64,000 nucleotides of DNA from positions 186,001-250,000 of the forward strand of contig CBDDFL010000001.1 in NCBI GenBank assembly GCA_965227095.1, read 5' to 3'. Position numbers and translations under genes: made by a program. Shown piece by piece: positions 42,778-51,313 of this stretch. A model generated the notes under the pieces. That model saw only the letters and a program-made list of their open reading frames with translations. It did not search any database and had not been told where the DNA came from. The first letter of the stretch is position 1. Each line of letters begins with the position of its first letter. This stretch comes from JANQMY01 sp965227095. GTDB lineage: Bacteria; Pseudomonadota; Alphaproteobacteria; JANQMY01.

Positions 42778-43785
42778 ATGCAAAAACGACAGATCTTTGG
42801 GCATTTCTACCTAAGCGCCGTGATTGTTGGGATGATCGCCGCCGTGATCCAGCCGGTTTTTGCAGCGCCCCTTCCCGACGGCATGAGCGAACGGGCACTC
42901 ATGGTGGATGGCACACAACGGCATTACCTGCTGTACAAGGCAAAGCCCCACAAGACCTTTAGCGCGGCGGTGGTGCTGCTTCATGGGGGCGGTCAGAGCA
43001 TGCGCAAGCTGTTCGCCCCCAACCGGGCCGGCTCCCGCAAATGGCTCGACATCGCGGATCAGCACAACATTCTGCTGATTGTCCCGAATGGCACCAACCC
43101 CAAAACAGGCGATACCGACGGCGACCGCCAACATTGGAACGACCTTCGGCGTGCACGGTCCGCGGGCAACTCTACCGCGGACGATGTTCAATTCATAAGT
43201 ATACTGATCGATGCGCTTAAAGCGGATATCACCTTCGAACCGACGCAAATCTATGTCACCGGCGCGTCTAACGGAGGCATGATGACCTTTCGTTTGTTGA
43301 TCGAGCGCCCAGAAAAATTTGCCGCCGGCGTCGCCGTCATTGCCAACCTCCCGAAAGAAGAGGTTGCACGCGCCCGCGCGCCAACCCCCATCATGATCAT
43401 GAACGGCACCGAGGATAAGTTGATCCTATACGATGGCGGTCCCGTGGCCGGCGGCCGGCGGGGGGACACACGGTCCACGGACGCAACGCTGGATTATTGG
43501 ATTGACGTCAACCGCGCCAATCGGAGCGGCGCCGTGACCCGCCCTTTGCCGGATCGCGATCCGAGCGACGGCTGCCGATTGATTGAAACCCTTTATCCGG
43601 CGGGAGACGACGGCCAGGACGTTTTGTTCGTCAAAATGGACGGCGGCGGGCATACCATTCCGGCCAAAAACGCCAAAACCCTTGGCTGGATGGCCAAGCG
43701 CGTGCTCGGCACCCAATGCCGGGACGCGGACGGAGCGGCGCTGGCCTGGGCCTTTATGCGGCACCACAGTTTACTAAAAAACTAG
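42778..43785 (+). CDS. Secreted PHB-depolymerase/feruloyl-esterase-type hydrolase
   Basis: In this 335-residue protein the signal peptide ends near PVFAAPLP. The alpha/beta hydrolase core has the oxyanion strand AAVVLLHGGGQSM, the nucleophile elbow VTGASNGGMMTFRL, NGTEDKLILYDGGP for the Asp region and a final GGGHTIPAKN with the catalytic His. This is the LpqC/Esterase_PHB family, secreted esterases acting on polyhydroxyalkanoate or aromatic esters. GAGAGGGGAGCC precedes the ATG at 42778, which decides the start over 42754. Confidence 0.85.
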   Translation: MQKRQIFGHFYLSAVIVGMIAAVIQPVFAAPLPDGMSERALMVDGTQRHYLLYKAKPHKTFSAAVVLLHGGGQSMRKLFAPNRAGSRKWLDIADQHNILLIVPNGTNPKTGDTDGDRQHWNDLRRARSAGNSTADDVQFISILIDALKADITFEPTQIYVTGASNGGMMTFRLLIERPEKFAAGVAVIANLPKEEVARARAPTPIMIMNGTEDKLILYDGGPVAGGRRGDTRSTDATLDYWIDVNRANRSGAVTRPLPDRDPSDGCRLIETLYPAGDDGQDVLFVKMDGGGHTIPAKNAKTLGWMAKRVLGTQCRDADGAALAWAFMRHHSLLKN

Positions 43786-43887
43786 CCCTGCCTTATCCAT
43801 TCCCGCAGGGAATGTATATGTTTCCAATTATTCCATTGTGTTAATCATGTGCGGAGTGATACCTGGCGCACAAATTTCCTAAGGCAT

Positions 43888-43912
43888 GACCATGTTTCGA
43901 TGAGACATGATC
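43888..43912. promoter_or_regulatory. Inverted repeat upstream of aceA
   Basis: GACCATGT-N9-ACATGATC, 8-base arms with one mismatch, lies about 87 bases before the isocitrate lyase start. It could be the site for a glyoxylate-shunt regulator. The rest of the 213-base gap shows no obvious hairpin terminator for the preceding esterase gene. Confidence 0.35.
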
Positions 43913-43998
43913 AGGCCTTAGCGTCGTTTTGGCCGCGCGTTATTCGGGTTGAGGACGGTTCGATGCCCCAAGTCGCGCTTATATTGGTGAGGTGAAAA

Positions 43999-45600
43999 AT
44001 GTCAGCGTATCTCAAAGAGATCGATGCTGTTCGCGCGGAACTTAAGAAGCGCGATGAGTGGAATGCTATCAACCCCGAATTCGTGGTGCGCATGCGCGCC
44101 CAAAACCGCTTCAAGACCGGTTTGGACATCGCGAAATACACCGCCGACATCATGCGGCGCGATATGGCGGAATATGACGCCGACAGCGCCAACTACACCC
44201 AGTCTTTGGGCTGCTGGCACGGCTTTACCGCCCAGCAAATGATCATGGCTGTGAAGCGCCACCAAAAGACGACCAACAAATCTTACGTCTATCTGTCCGG
44301 TTGGATGGTTGCGGCTCTGCGGTCTGAATTCGGTCCGCTGCCGGATCAGTCCATGCATGAGAAGACATCTGTTCCTGCCCTGATCGAAGAAATTTATACC
44401 TTCTTGAAGCAGGCCGATGCCCGCGAATTGCGTCACATCTTTGTGGAGCTGGACGAAGCGCGCGCCAATGGCGGCGACGTGGATGCGGTTCTTGCCAAGA
44501 TCGACAATTACGAAACCCACGTTGTGCCGATCATTGCGGACATTGACGCTGGCTTCGGTAACGAAGAAGCGACCTATCTGCTGGCAAAGAAAATGATCGA
44601 AGCGGGCGCCTGCGCGATCCAAATCGAAAACCAGGTGTCTGACGCCAAGCAGTGCGGCCACCAAGACGGCAAAGTGACCGTGCCCCATGAAGACTTCTTG
44701 TCCAAGATCAACGCTGTGCGGTACGCTTTCATGGAATTGGGCGTGGACAACGGCATCATCGTTGCCCGGACGGACAGCTTGGGCGCCGGCCTGACCCAGA
44801 AGATCCCTGTGTCTCACAAGGAAGGCGATCTGGCGTCTCAATATACGGATTTCGTTGAATCAACACCGCTTAGCCAAGTGGGCACGCCGAAAGAAGGCGA
44901 TGTGCTGATCCAGCGCAATGGCGAAACGCACGTGCCGACACGTCTGCCAAATGGTCTGTATGCATTCAAGAAAGACACGGGCTTCGACCGGGTTGTTCTC
45001 GACTGTGTGACCAGCCTGCAAAATGGTGCCGACCTGTTGTGGATCGAAACCGAAAAGCCGAACGTGGCGCAGATCGCCGGCATGGTGAACGAAATCCGCA
45101 AGACGCGCCCGGAAGCCAAGCTGGTGTACAACAACAGCCCAAGCTTCAACTGGACCTTGTCGTTCCGCGAGCAAGTTTACGCGGAATGGAAAGAAGCCGG
45201 CAAAGACGTGTCTGCTTATCCGGATCCAGCCACCACGCCGAAAGGCCTGATGGACGCGAAGTTCGATGGATCGGAATTGGCAAATGCTGCCGACGAATTG
45301 GTCCAGAGCTTCCAGAAAGATGCGGCACGCGAAGCGGGTATCTTCCACCACCTGATCACCCTGCCGACCTATCACGAAACGGCTCTGGGTACGGACATCC
45401 TGTCTGAAGGTTACTTCGGTGATCTGGGCATGTTGGCCTATGTGCGGGACGTTCAGCGTCAGGAAATCCGCCGCGACCAAGCCTCGGTCAAGCACCAAGA
45501 CTTGGCGGGGTCCAACATTGGTGATGATCACAAAGAATACTTCTCCGGCGATCAGGCTCTGAAAGCCAGCGGTGAAGACAACACCATGAACCAGTTCTAA
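43999..45600 (+). CDS. aceA: Isocitrate lyase (large form)
   Basis: Isocitrate lyase splits isocitrate to succinate and glyoxylate, the entry to the glyoxylate shunt used for growth on acetate or fatty acids. The 533-residue protein is the long form, with an insertion around residues 255-310. Catalytic Cys219 lies in DAKQCGHQDGK, with IADIDAGFGNEEATYLLAKKMIEAGA for metal binding and YNNSPSFNW. Codon use is strongly biased, suggesting high expression. GGTGAGGTGAAAA precedes the ATG and a strong terminator follows. Malate synthase is not in the window. Confidence 0.95.
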   Translation: MSAYLKEIDAVRAELKKRDEWNAINPEFVVRMRAQNRFKTGLDIAKYTADIMRRDMAEYDADSANYTQSLGCWHGFTAQQMIMAVKRHQKTTNKSYVYLSGWMVAALRSEFGPLPDQSMHEKTSVPALIEEIYTFLKQADARELRHIFVELDEARANGGDVDAVLAKIDNYETHVVPIIADIDAGFGNEEATYLLAKKMIEAGACAIQIENQVSDAKQCGHQDGKVTVPHEDFLSKINAVRYAFMELGVDNGIIVARTDSLGAGLTQKIPVSHKEGDLASQYTDFVESTPLSQVGTPKEGDVLIQRNGETHVPTRLPNGLYAFKKDTGFDRVVLDCVTSLQNGADLLWIETEKPNVAQIAGMVNEIRKTRPEAKLVYNNSPSFNWTLSFREQVYAEWKEAGKDVSAYPDPATTPKGLMDAKFDGSELANAADELVQSFQKDAAREAGIFHHLITLPTYHETALGTDILSEGYFGDLGMLAYVRDVQRQEIRRDQASVKHQDLAGSNIGDDHKEYFSGDQALKASGEDNTMNQF

Positions 45601-45635
45601 GTATAAAAAGACCAACGGGTCAGAACTGACTGCAA

Positions 45636-45664
45636 GGGGCGGCTTTCGGGCCGCCTCTTTTTTT
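45636..45664 (+). terminator. Rho-independent terminator of aceA
   Basis: An 8-base-pair stem (GGGGCGGC with GCCGCCTC, one G-T wobble) closes a 6-base loop and runs into CTTTTTTT on the plus strand. It lies 35 bases after the aceA stop and is the clearest intrinsic terminator in the window. Confidence 0.9.
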
Positions 45665-45725
45665 GTGTGTTATCAATTGGGCCTGACCCCATTAAAAACA
45701 CAAGAAACGGGAGGCCCCCTTCCCC

Positions 45726-45785
45726 CGTCATCCTAGGGTGAGCGGTGACGCCCCTGGATCCCCGCGCGTCCGCGCGAGGATGACG
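45726..45785. repeat. Dispersed palindrome (CGTCATCCT type)
   Basis: The outer arms CGTCATCCT (45726-45734) and AGGATGACG (45777-45785) are exact reverse complements; an inner CGCGCG-TC-CGCGCG and a CTGGATCCCC segment lie between them. It is the same kind of intergenic palindrome as at 7.55 kb and sits between convergent genes. Confidence 0.65.
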
Positions 45786-45839
45786 TCAGAAAAGGGAGCA
45801 ACCGCTCAATCCACGCAGATGCGCCATCGTGGGTGGGCC

Positions 45840-46910
45840 TTAAGCAACCGTCACGATGATGCCGCGATTGGGTGCGACACCGTCCAGCATGGCTTGATAG
45901 ACCGACGATAGTTCCGCATAGGGATGTTCCTCGATGCGGATCCAGTCATCCACGGCAGCGTAGAACGCATTGGTCGCAGCCCCAATCGCCTGGCGGTAGG
46001 CATCCGCCCCCATTTCGTCGCGCCGCTTGATGATGTGATCCGGCACAAAAAAGAATTCGGGCGTGGGCCCCGGCAGCTCGGCAGCTCCTTCGGCGTCCGC
46101 ATTCCAATGGGTCGCCCCCACGCCGATGCTGGCCACCAGATTGTCGCCAAGGTGCTGGTGGACCTGCGCCAAGACCGCCCGGTTCCCCGCCATATCCACA
46201 TAGATGCTGGGTTTTGAGGCGTCTAATGACGCCACATCGTCATAAGTCGCAACAGAATCATAAATCCCAAGGCCCGATACAAAGTCTTTGTTTCCCGCTG
46301 ACGTCAGGCCCACGCAAGAAATACCGGCACGCTGTTTGATGAGGAAGGCAAGGCCCATGGCCGTCTTACTGGATGCACTGCCCAGGATCACCGTGTTACC
46401 GCCATAGAAGTTTTGCAGCGCCAAGTAATCATCCAGATGGAACGAGGTCGCGAACAAGATGCGGTAAAGAAGCTGATGATTGTCGAAAGCGGGTGCAAAG
46501 CCGTTTTCTTCCGTCACCTGAACATATTCCTGATACATGGGCGGCAGAACCGCGCGGTGGGGAATGGCGTCCGAAAACCCCAAAGACGACACATTTGATG
46601 GCTGCATCACCAATTCTTCGGCCATCGGGAAATAGCCGTAAAATCGGCTGCCCACCGACACGTCTGCGTGCTTTGATTGGGTCACGGTCGCGATGCCCCA
46701 CACGGGAATGCGGCCCCAGCCTTCATCCGCGGGGAAGAACCCCCAATATCCCAACAAGTCGCCGGCCACCCCATAAGACACATTGTTCGCCGTCAGCGCG
46801 AACCGATTGACCGCCATCACGATCTGACCATCGGCAGCTTGCGCCGCCGGCACCTCAATGGATTGGGTGGTGCGCAGGTCGCTTTTGTTGACAATGAGGC
46901 TTCTGGGCAT
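45840..46910 (-). CDS. DUF2855 family protein
   Basis: The 356-residue protein resembles medium-chain dehydrogenases in shape: an N-terminal substrate domain (VNRFALTANNVSYGVAGDLLGYW), then a Rossmann-like part with TVILGSASSKTAMGLAFLIKQ and SIYVDMAGNRAVLAQVHQHLGDN. This is the DUF2855 pattern (PF11017). The substrate is unknown; quinone or enone reduction is possible. No zinc-binding motif is seen. Confidence 0.8.
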   Translation of the reverse strand: MPRSLIVNKSDLRTTQSIEVPAAQAADGQIVMAVNRFALTANNVSYGVAGDLLGYWGFFPADEGWGRIPVWGIATVTQSKHADVSVGSRFYGYFPMAEELVMQPSNVSSLGFSDAIPHRAVLPPMYQEYVQVTEENGFAPAFDNHQLLYRILFATSFHLDDYLALQNFYGGNTVILGSASSKTAMGLAFLIKQRAGISCVGLTSAGNKDFVSGLGIYDSVATYDDVASLDASKPSIYVDMAGNRAVLAQVHQHLGDNLVASIGVGATHWNADAEGAAELPGPTPEFFFVPDHIIKRRDEMGADAYRQAIGAATNAFYAAVDDWIRIEEHPYAELSSVYQAMLDGVAPNRGIIVTVA

Positions 46911-47005
46911 GACGTCTCGCTCCTGTGATTTTCTTGAGCGTAGTACGCCAACCGCAGAACCATTTCGTCAAGGCGAAAACGCGGCCGCCCCCGTGTTCAA
47001 TGGGC

Positions 47006-47566
47006 TTATTTCGGTCGGCTGGCGTCCACATAGGCCATGCGCGCGTCTTCCAAGCGGGTCACAGCGTCGCCGAGCCCCTGCTCCAGGGGGCCGAGCTTGC
47101 TTTCCACTCTTTGCTGGCGTTCGTCGTCCGACAGGTCGCTATTGGTAACGATGGCGGTGATTTCCGCGAAGACCGGCACCGATTGCTCGTATACCTGCAA
47201 CAGCCGCAGACCTTCCGCGCGAAAGGCGTTCGCCGCATCATTGTCCGCAAGAACCGCCGTTTCGACGGTTGGCCGAACCGCTTCCACACGTTCGGCCAAG
47301 TCATCTGTGGTCATTTTCAACAATTCAACGGCCCCGTTCCGAAACTCGTTGGCCGGATTGATGGCTTGGCGAATGAGGTCGCTCCTGGCATTCGCGGAGG
47401 AAATCACATCGTTGATGGCGTCGACCACTTCATTGTTTTGGTCAGCCAGCGTTTCGTATTCGGCGGTTTTGCGTTCGGCGTCCACATAATTGAACACTTT
47501 CCAGCCCCACGACACCACCGGTATCAGCACGATCACGAAAAAGATAACGACATAGATGCGGTTCAT
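47006..47566 (-). CDS. Membrane-anchored helical protein, unknown
   Basis: The 186-residue product has one N-terminal transmembrane helix (YVVIFFVIVLIPVVSWGW). The rest is acidic, Ala/Glu-rich and predicted helical, with heptad-like runs such as DAINDVISSANARSDLIRQAI, so a periplasmic coiled coil is likely. I do not recognise a family. It lies between the DUF2855 gene and the epimerase-type gene, all on the minus strand. Confidence 0.6.
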   Translation of the reverse strand: MNRIYVVIFFVIVLIPVVSWGWKVFNYVDAERKTAEYETLADQNNEVVDAINDVISSANARSDLIRQAINPANEFRNGAVELLKMTTDDLAERVEAVRPTVETAVLADNDAANAFRAEGLRLLQVYEQSVPVFAEITAIVTNSDLSDDERQQRVESKLGPLEQGLGDAVTRLEDARMAYVDASRPK

Positions 47567-47642
47567 GGCAGGTCCCCCAAATACCCATTTAGAAATTCAG
47601 TGGCGCGAGCGTAGTCTGGAATGGTTAACCGTTTGGTAACCG

Positions 47643-48605
47643 TCACATCATCTGACGGCGCGTCAGTTCCCCCACCAGGCCTGCCAGGATCTCATCTATA
47701 TCGCGAATGGAAACCCCTAAACTTGCCTGCCGGGACAGATCAAATTGGGTCGCCCGCACCGGCGTTTCCTCCGGATCAAGGGCGGGCATCTTGTAGCCGG
47801 GCACCGCCTGTTCAAGAGCCGCCAGAATGTCCCGCCAATGCCAGCTTTTCTTCACGCCGAAATACCGTCCGCTGGCGGACGGATTATCGAGCGCCGCCAA
47901 GTGCAATGCCGCAAGATCGCGCACATCAATCATGGACATGGAGCTGTTGGGCACTTTTTCGGCCAGCCGTTTTCCGGACAGGATCGCAGCAAAGGACTTC
48001 AGGCTGGTAACCGGTTCGGGCTGATAGCAAGGGCCCGTGATCATAGACGGATTGATGGTGACGGCCCGAAACCGGCCATCAGAGGCCGCCATTTTGCCGA
48101 GCACCGTTTGGTCGAGCCGTGTTTTGCCCACCGCTGCATATTTTTTCGCGGCAAGCTGCACGTCGGGATCGGACCAATGATCCATTTCCCGCTTTAACTC
48201 CGGTTCCCCTTCCGGCGGGTTGGTGGAGCCGGTGCTGGAGGTAAACACGGCGCGCTCAATGCCCGTTTCCAGGCACGCTTCCGACACATTTTCGGCGAGC
48301 GCTTCCATCAGCGGGATGGTTTCCGGCTCAATGGTGGCAGACCCCGCGCACATGATGACACCATCACATCCGTCCATGGCCGCGACCAGGCTGTCTTTGT
48401 CAAAGGCACTGGCGGAAAAGAGCGTGAGCGTTGCGCCGTCTGACGAAACCTCCGCCGCCATGTCCCGCAACCAACCGGTTTTTGCAGCGCTCGCGTCGCG
48501 GGTGGTGCCGTGAACGGGCGTGCCCCGCGCCAGAAGCGCCGCGGTCACGTGGCTTCCCACGAAACCGCTGGCACCGATCACACAAATGGGTTTGCCGCCG
48601 GTCAT
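47643..48605 (-). CDS. NAD(P)-dependent epimerase/dihydroflavonol-reductase-like protein
   Basis: The 320-residue extended-SDR protein has the cofactor motif VIGASGFVGSHVTAAL, a strand VIMCAGSA, the Ser-bearing AVFTSSTGSTNPP, and INPSMITGPCYQP after the active site, as in dihydroflavonol or cinnamoyl-CoA reductases. The catalytic Tyr-Lys is in KKYAAVGKT, where Tyr and Lys are five apart instead of the usual four, so activity may be altered or Tyr and Lys are supplied differently. The substrate is unknown. Confidence 0.82.
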   Translation of the reverse strand: MTGGKPICVIGASGFVGSHVTAALLARGTPVHGTTRDASAAKTGWLRDMAAEVSSDGATLTLFSASAFDKDSLVAAMDGCDGVIMCAGSATIEPETIPLMEALAENVSEACLETGIERAVFTSSTGSTNPPEGEPELKREMDHWSDPDVQLAAKKYAAVGKTRLDQTVLGKMAASDGRFRAVTINPSMITGPCYQPEPVTSLKSFAAILSGKRLAEKVPNSSMSMIDVRDLAALHLAALDNPSASGRYFGVKKSWHWRDILAALEQAVPGYKMPALDPEETPVRATQFDLSRQASLGVSIRDIDEILAGLVGELTRRQMM

Positions 48606-48662
48606 TTTTCCTCCTTTGAAAGCGTGAGCTTCAACTTTTAGAGCACGCTGTTGGGAAGACTT

Positions 48663-49652
48663 TTAGGTAGGCAGGAAACATGTCAGGCCAGTATCTTCCA
48701 GCCACGATGTTACCTGATCGCGGCCATCGTCTGTCAATTCATTCGCGATACGCCGTCGAACCATGTTTGCGGAGGCAACCGGATAGGGCCGCGCCAGATA
48801 GGTGCACGGCGCACCGTACGTATCGACGGTGAAGGTTTTGTCACCGGCAACAAGTGCTTTTTCATGTCCCGCCAAAACCGGCACATAGTGATCACGGGTC
48901 ATCTCAAGCAAGAAAGTGCCAAGGGGCGTGGTCGTCGGAAACGGCGCCAAACCACCGGTTCCATCCCAGCGATCCGCCCGATGCGCATCCCAGGCCATGA
49001 CATTCTTGAATTGGCTTAAGTCAGGATACGGATCCCTATTCGTGTGGGCCCGAAGACCACCCAGCAAAATGCAATCAACCGCTGTGGGGCGATCCCCAAG
49101 CGCAAAGGCGGTATGGGTCAATTGGGCCTCGAGAGCGGCCATGAGAGCCAAATATTCTTGCTCCGCTGCCTCTTGATGTTCCGGCCGCTCGGTGCCGGTG
49201 GCGCGGCAGGCGCGCGGCCCCCATTGAGCGACCGGGTGCTTCCTCGCCTCCTCAAGGGAAATGTTTTGCCCGGAAAACAAAGAAATCACGTCCCGCGTGT
49301 TCTCTTCCTTATGCCAACGATAGTGCACCATCACCCGCGCCACCCATTCGTCCAGCACCTCCTCCGCAATATGAACCAGCACGCCCAACGGGCCTTCCGG
49401 AAACAAGCGGCGGTGGGGAAAGCGGCTGTCCAATAGCTGAAGAATGGGCGTGGTATCCGCAAGCGCCCAGTTTTCCGGCGTGACCAATATGGGTATTTGA
49501 TGCGTCCCGGCGCGCTTCTCTAAATCGCTCTCTTCATTGGTCCCTTTTTGTGTGTGTTCAAACGGCACACCATAAAAGGTCAATGCGGCTTCTAGTTTCC
49601 GGGTAAAAAGGCTGAGGGGGGCACCATGGAGATTATATTCCGTTCCCGGCAT
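48663..49652 (-). CDS. Glutathione S-transferase family protein, 329 aa
   Basis: The N-terminal thioredoxin-fold domain begins YNLHGAPLSLFTRKLEAALTFYGVPFEH and continues to IPILVTPENWALADTTPILQLLDSRFP, the cis-Pro and Glu/Asp-Thr glutathione-site pattern. The all-helical C-terminal domain (LTHTAFALGDRPTAVDCILLGGL) follows, extended by about 100 residues beyond a standard GST. It sits in a minus-strand run with the reductase-like and DsbA-like genes, suggesting a detoxification group. Confidence 0.8.
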   Translation of the reverse strand: MPGTEYNLHGAPLSLFTRKLEAALTFYGVPFEHTQKGTNEESDLEKRAGTHQIPILVTPENWALADTTPILQLLDSRFPHRRLFPEGPLGVLVHIAEEVLDEWVARVMVHYRWHKEENTRDVISLFSGQNISLEEARKHPVAQWGPRACRATGTERPEHQEAAEQEYLALMAALEAQLTHTAFALGDRPTAVDCILLGGLRAHTNRDPYPDLSQFKNVMAWDAHRADRWDGTGGLAPFPTTTPLGTFLLEMTRDHYVPVLAGHEKALVAGDKTFTVDTYGAPCTYLARPYPVASANMVRRRIANELTDDGRDQVTSWLEDTGLTCFLPT

Positions 49653-49696
49653 AAAGCGGTCCTTTCGCGGGCGTTATTGAGCACGCATATTTGAGA

Positions 49697-51055
49697 TCAC
49701 GTTCCGGCGCGGCGCCGGATTTCGGCGGCAATCACCCACAGCCGGTCCTGTCCCCACACCGCCACATCGGGTTCGCCGTCGGGTCCGCTGAGCTTAAAGC
49801 TGGGCACACCCCACAGGCCCAAACCGTCCACCATGTCGTCTTGATGCTGTTCCACCATCGCCTTCCACGCGGGATCGCCCAAATGTTGTTGCGCTTCTGT
49901 CCAGTCTAACCCCGCCATTTCGATGGCTTTGCGCAAGCCCCGTGTTTGGTGAAGCGGTGTGTTTCCGGAAAACGAACATTTGAGCGTGGCACTCAGCAGA
50001 GCGATATCTTTGCCCTGTTCCTTCGCCCAAGGCAGCAGGGAATAGACGTTGCGCACGGGCGTTCCGATGGGCGTCCAGACAGGGCCAAAGGGCACGCCCA
50101 GAAACTCGCCCTCCCGTTTGGTGTCAAACATAATGTACTGGCCCTTGGCACGGGTGGCCGGCACGCCGCGCATGATCATGGGCAGGACGGGATTGTGATT
50201 GAGTTGAATGCCGCATTCCGTCGCCATGTCGATGGTGCGGTCGAAGATAATAGACGTGTACGGAGAATTAAGCGATGGATAAAAATCGAGCGTCAGTTTA
50301 CTGGCGTCCACCCCGCTGACATCGATGTCCGGGCGGGGGACCAGATAAGGGTCATTCGGGACACGGCAGGCCCCCAGATCCCGCAATCGCTGCTCTAAAT
50401 AGAACAAGCGGTCCACGCCCCAACACCACTCCCCACCATAAAAGAAGGTGCCACCCGAATAATGGTTCATGTCTTTCAGCAGGGCGGCGCCGTTTTCGAG
50501 CGCGGCCCCTGCTTCTGCATCGTTTACCGCGGCGCCCGCCGATAAGACGGCCTCATCCTGCGCCCATAGCGCCGCAGTGACCTCTCCCACTTGGGCAATG
50601 AAGTCAGCATCGGACAACCCAGCTAGTCTTTGCGCGGCTTTCATTTGCAAAGCGGGGTCGGGCGTCACCGGCGCCGATGCCGGAAACGTCAGCCCGTAAT
50701 GGGGGGCGATCAGCGCCACGTCGCGGTGCGACCACACCGCTAGCTTGTCGAGATAGGGCTGGTCCGCCCCACCCGCCGCGCGCACCAAATGCGGCTTCAA
50801 TCCGATGTCATAGCGTTCCGCAAAACGCGCCAGCACTTGAGCCGTTAAGGCGCAATACGGATCATCCAGTTGATGAAAATAGTGCACTTCGTGAGGCGCG
50901 CCTGTCTTTTGGCGCGTGGCTTCTGCTTGGTCCCGCCGCTTTTGCCTCTGCGCTGGATCAATCACGCGGGCTACGATATGGCGCATGGCGCGCCGCACCA
51001 GCGCGGGCGGATCGACCATCCAGGAGGAGTTGGGGTTTTTATCGGGTTCCAGCAT
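49697..51055 (-). CDS. Tandem DsbA-like / 2-hydroxychromene-2-carboxylate isomerase-type protein
   Basis: The 452-residue protein has two DsbA or kappa-GST-like modules: one starting EVHYFHQLDDPYCALTAQVLARF near residue 55, and a second starting KLTLDFYPSLNSPYTSIIFDRTI near residue 250 and ending GLWGVPSFKLSGPDGEPDVAVWGQDRL, the cis-Pro region. The second has Ser where DsbA has Cys, as in HCCA isomerases and kappa GSTs; the first keeps a lone Cys. It faces the beta-trefoil gene across a 27-bp operator. A glutathione-dependent isomerase or transferase role is likely. Confidence 0.8.
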   Translation of the reverse strand: MLEPDKNPNSSWMVDPPALVRRAMRHIVARVIDPAQRQKRRDQAEATRQKTGAPHEVHYFHQLDDPYCALTAQVLARFAERYDIGLKPHLVRAAGGADQPYLDKLAVWSHRDVALIAPHYGLTFPASAPVTPDPALQMKAAQRLAGLSDADFIAQVGEVTAALWAQDEAVLSAGAAVNDAEAGAALENGAALLKDMNHYSGGTFFYGGEWCWGVDRLFYLEQRLRDLGACRVPNDPYLVPRPDIDVSGVDASKLTLDFYPSLNSPYTSIIFDRTIDMATECGIQLNHNPVLPMIMRGVPATRAKGQYIMFDTKREGEFLGVPFGPVWTPIGTPVRNVYSLLPWAKEQGKDIALLSATLKCSFSGNTPLHQTRGLRKAIEMAGLDWTEAQQHLGDPAWKAMVEQHQDDMVDGLGLWGVPSFKLSGPDGEPDVAVWGQDRLWVIAAEIRRRAGT

Positions 51056-51082
51056 GTGCGTCCTCAGCTCTGCTTTTTGACA

Positions 51083-51109
51083 ACTATTGACATATACAAT
51101 GTCAATAGT
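51083..51109. promoter_or_regulatory. Operator copy 1 (ACTATTGACA-N7-TGTCAATAGT)
   Basis: This is a perfect inverted repeat with 10-base arms around a 7-base spacer (TATACAA), 28 bases upstream of the tandem DsbA gene. Each arm includes TTGACA, a sigma70 -35 consensus, so binding would block promoters in both directions. A close relative lies at 53127-53149. Confidence 0.75.
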
Positions 51110-51313
51110 CCACTCAAACCGGCCCTAAGCACGGCGGCTGGATATGATACGAAGTCGTTCGGTATTCAAACCCGAGTAGTGTTACCGTACCATTCTGTTT
51201 GAGTTTAACGACGCCTTCTTTTCGCGCGATCCGTGCAAAACGAAACTCTACTACTTTGTCCACAGGAATGCTCTTATAGCGTTGCACAAGAAGGACAAGA
51301 CAGGGAGATCTTG

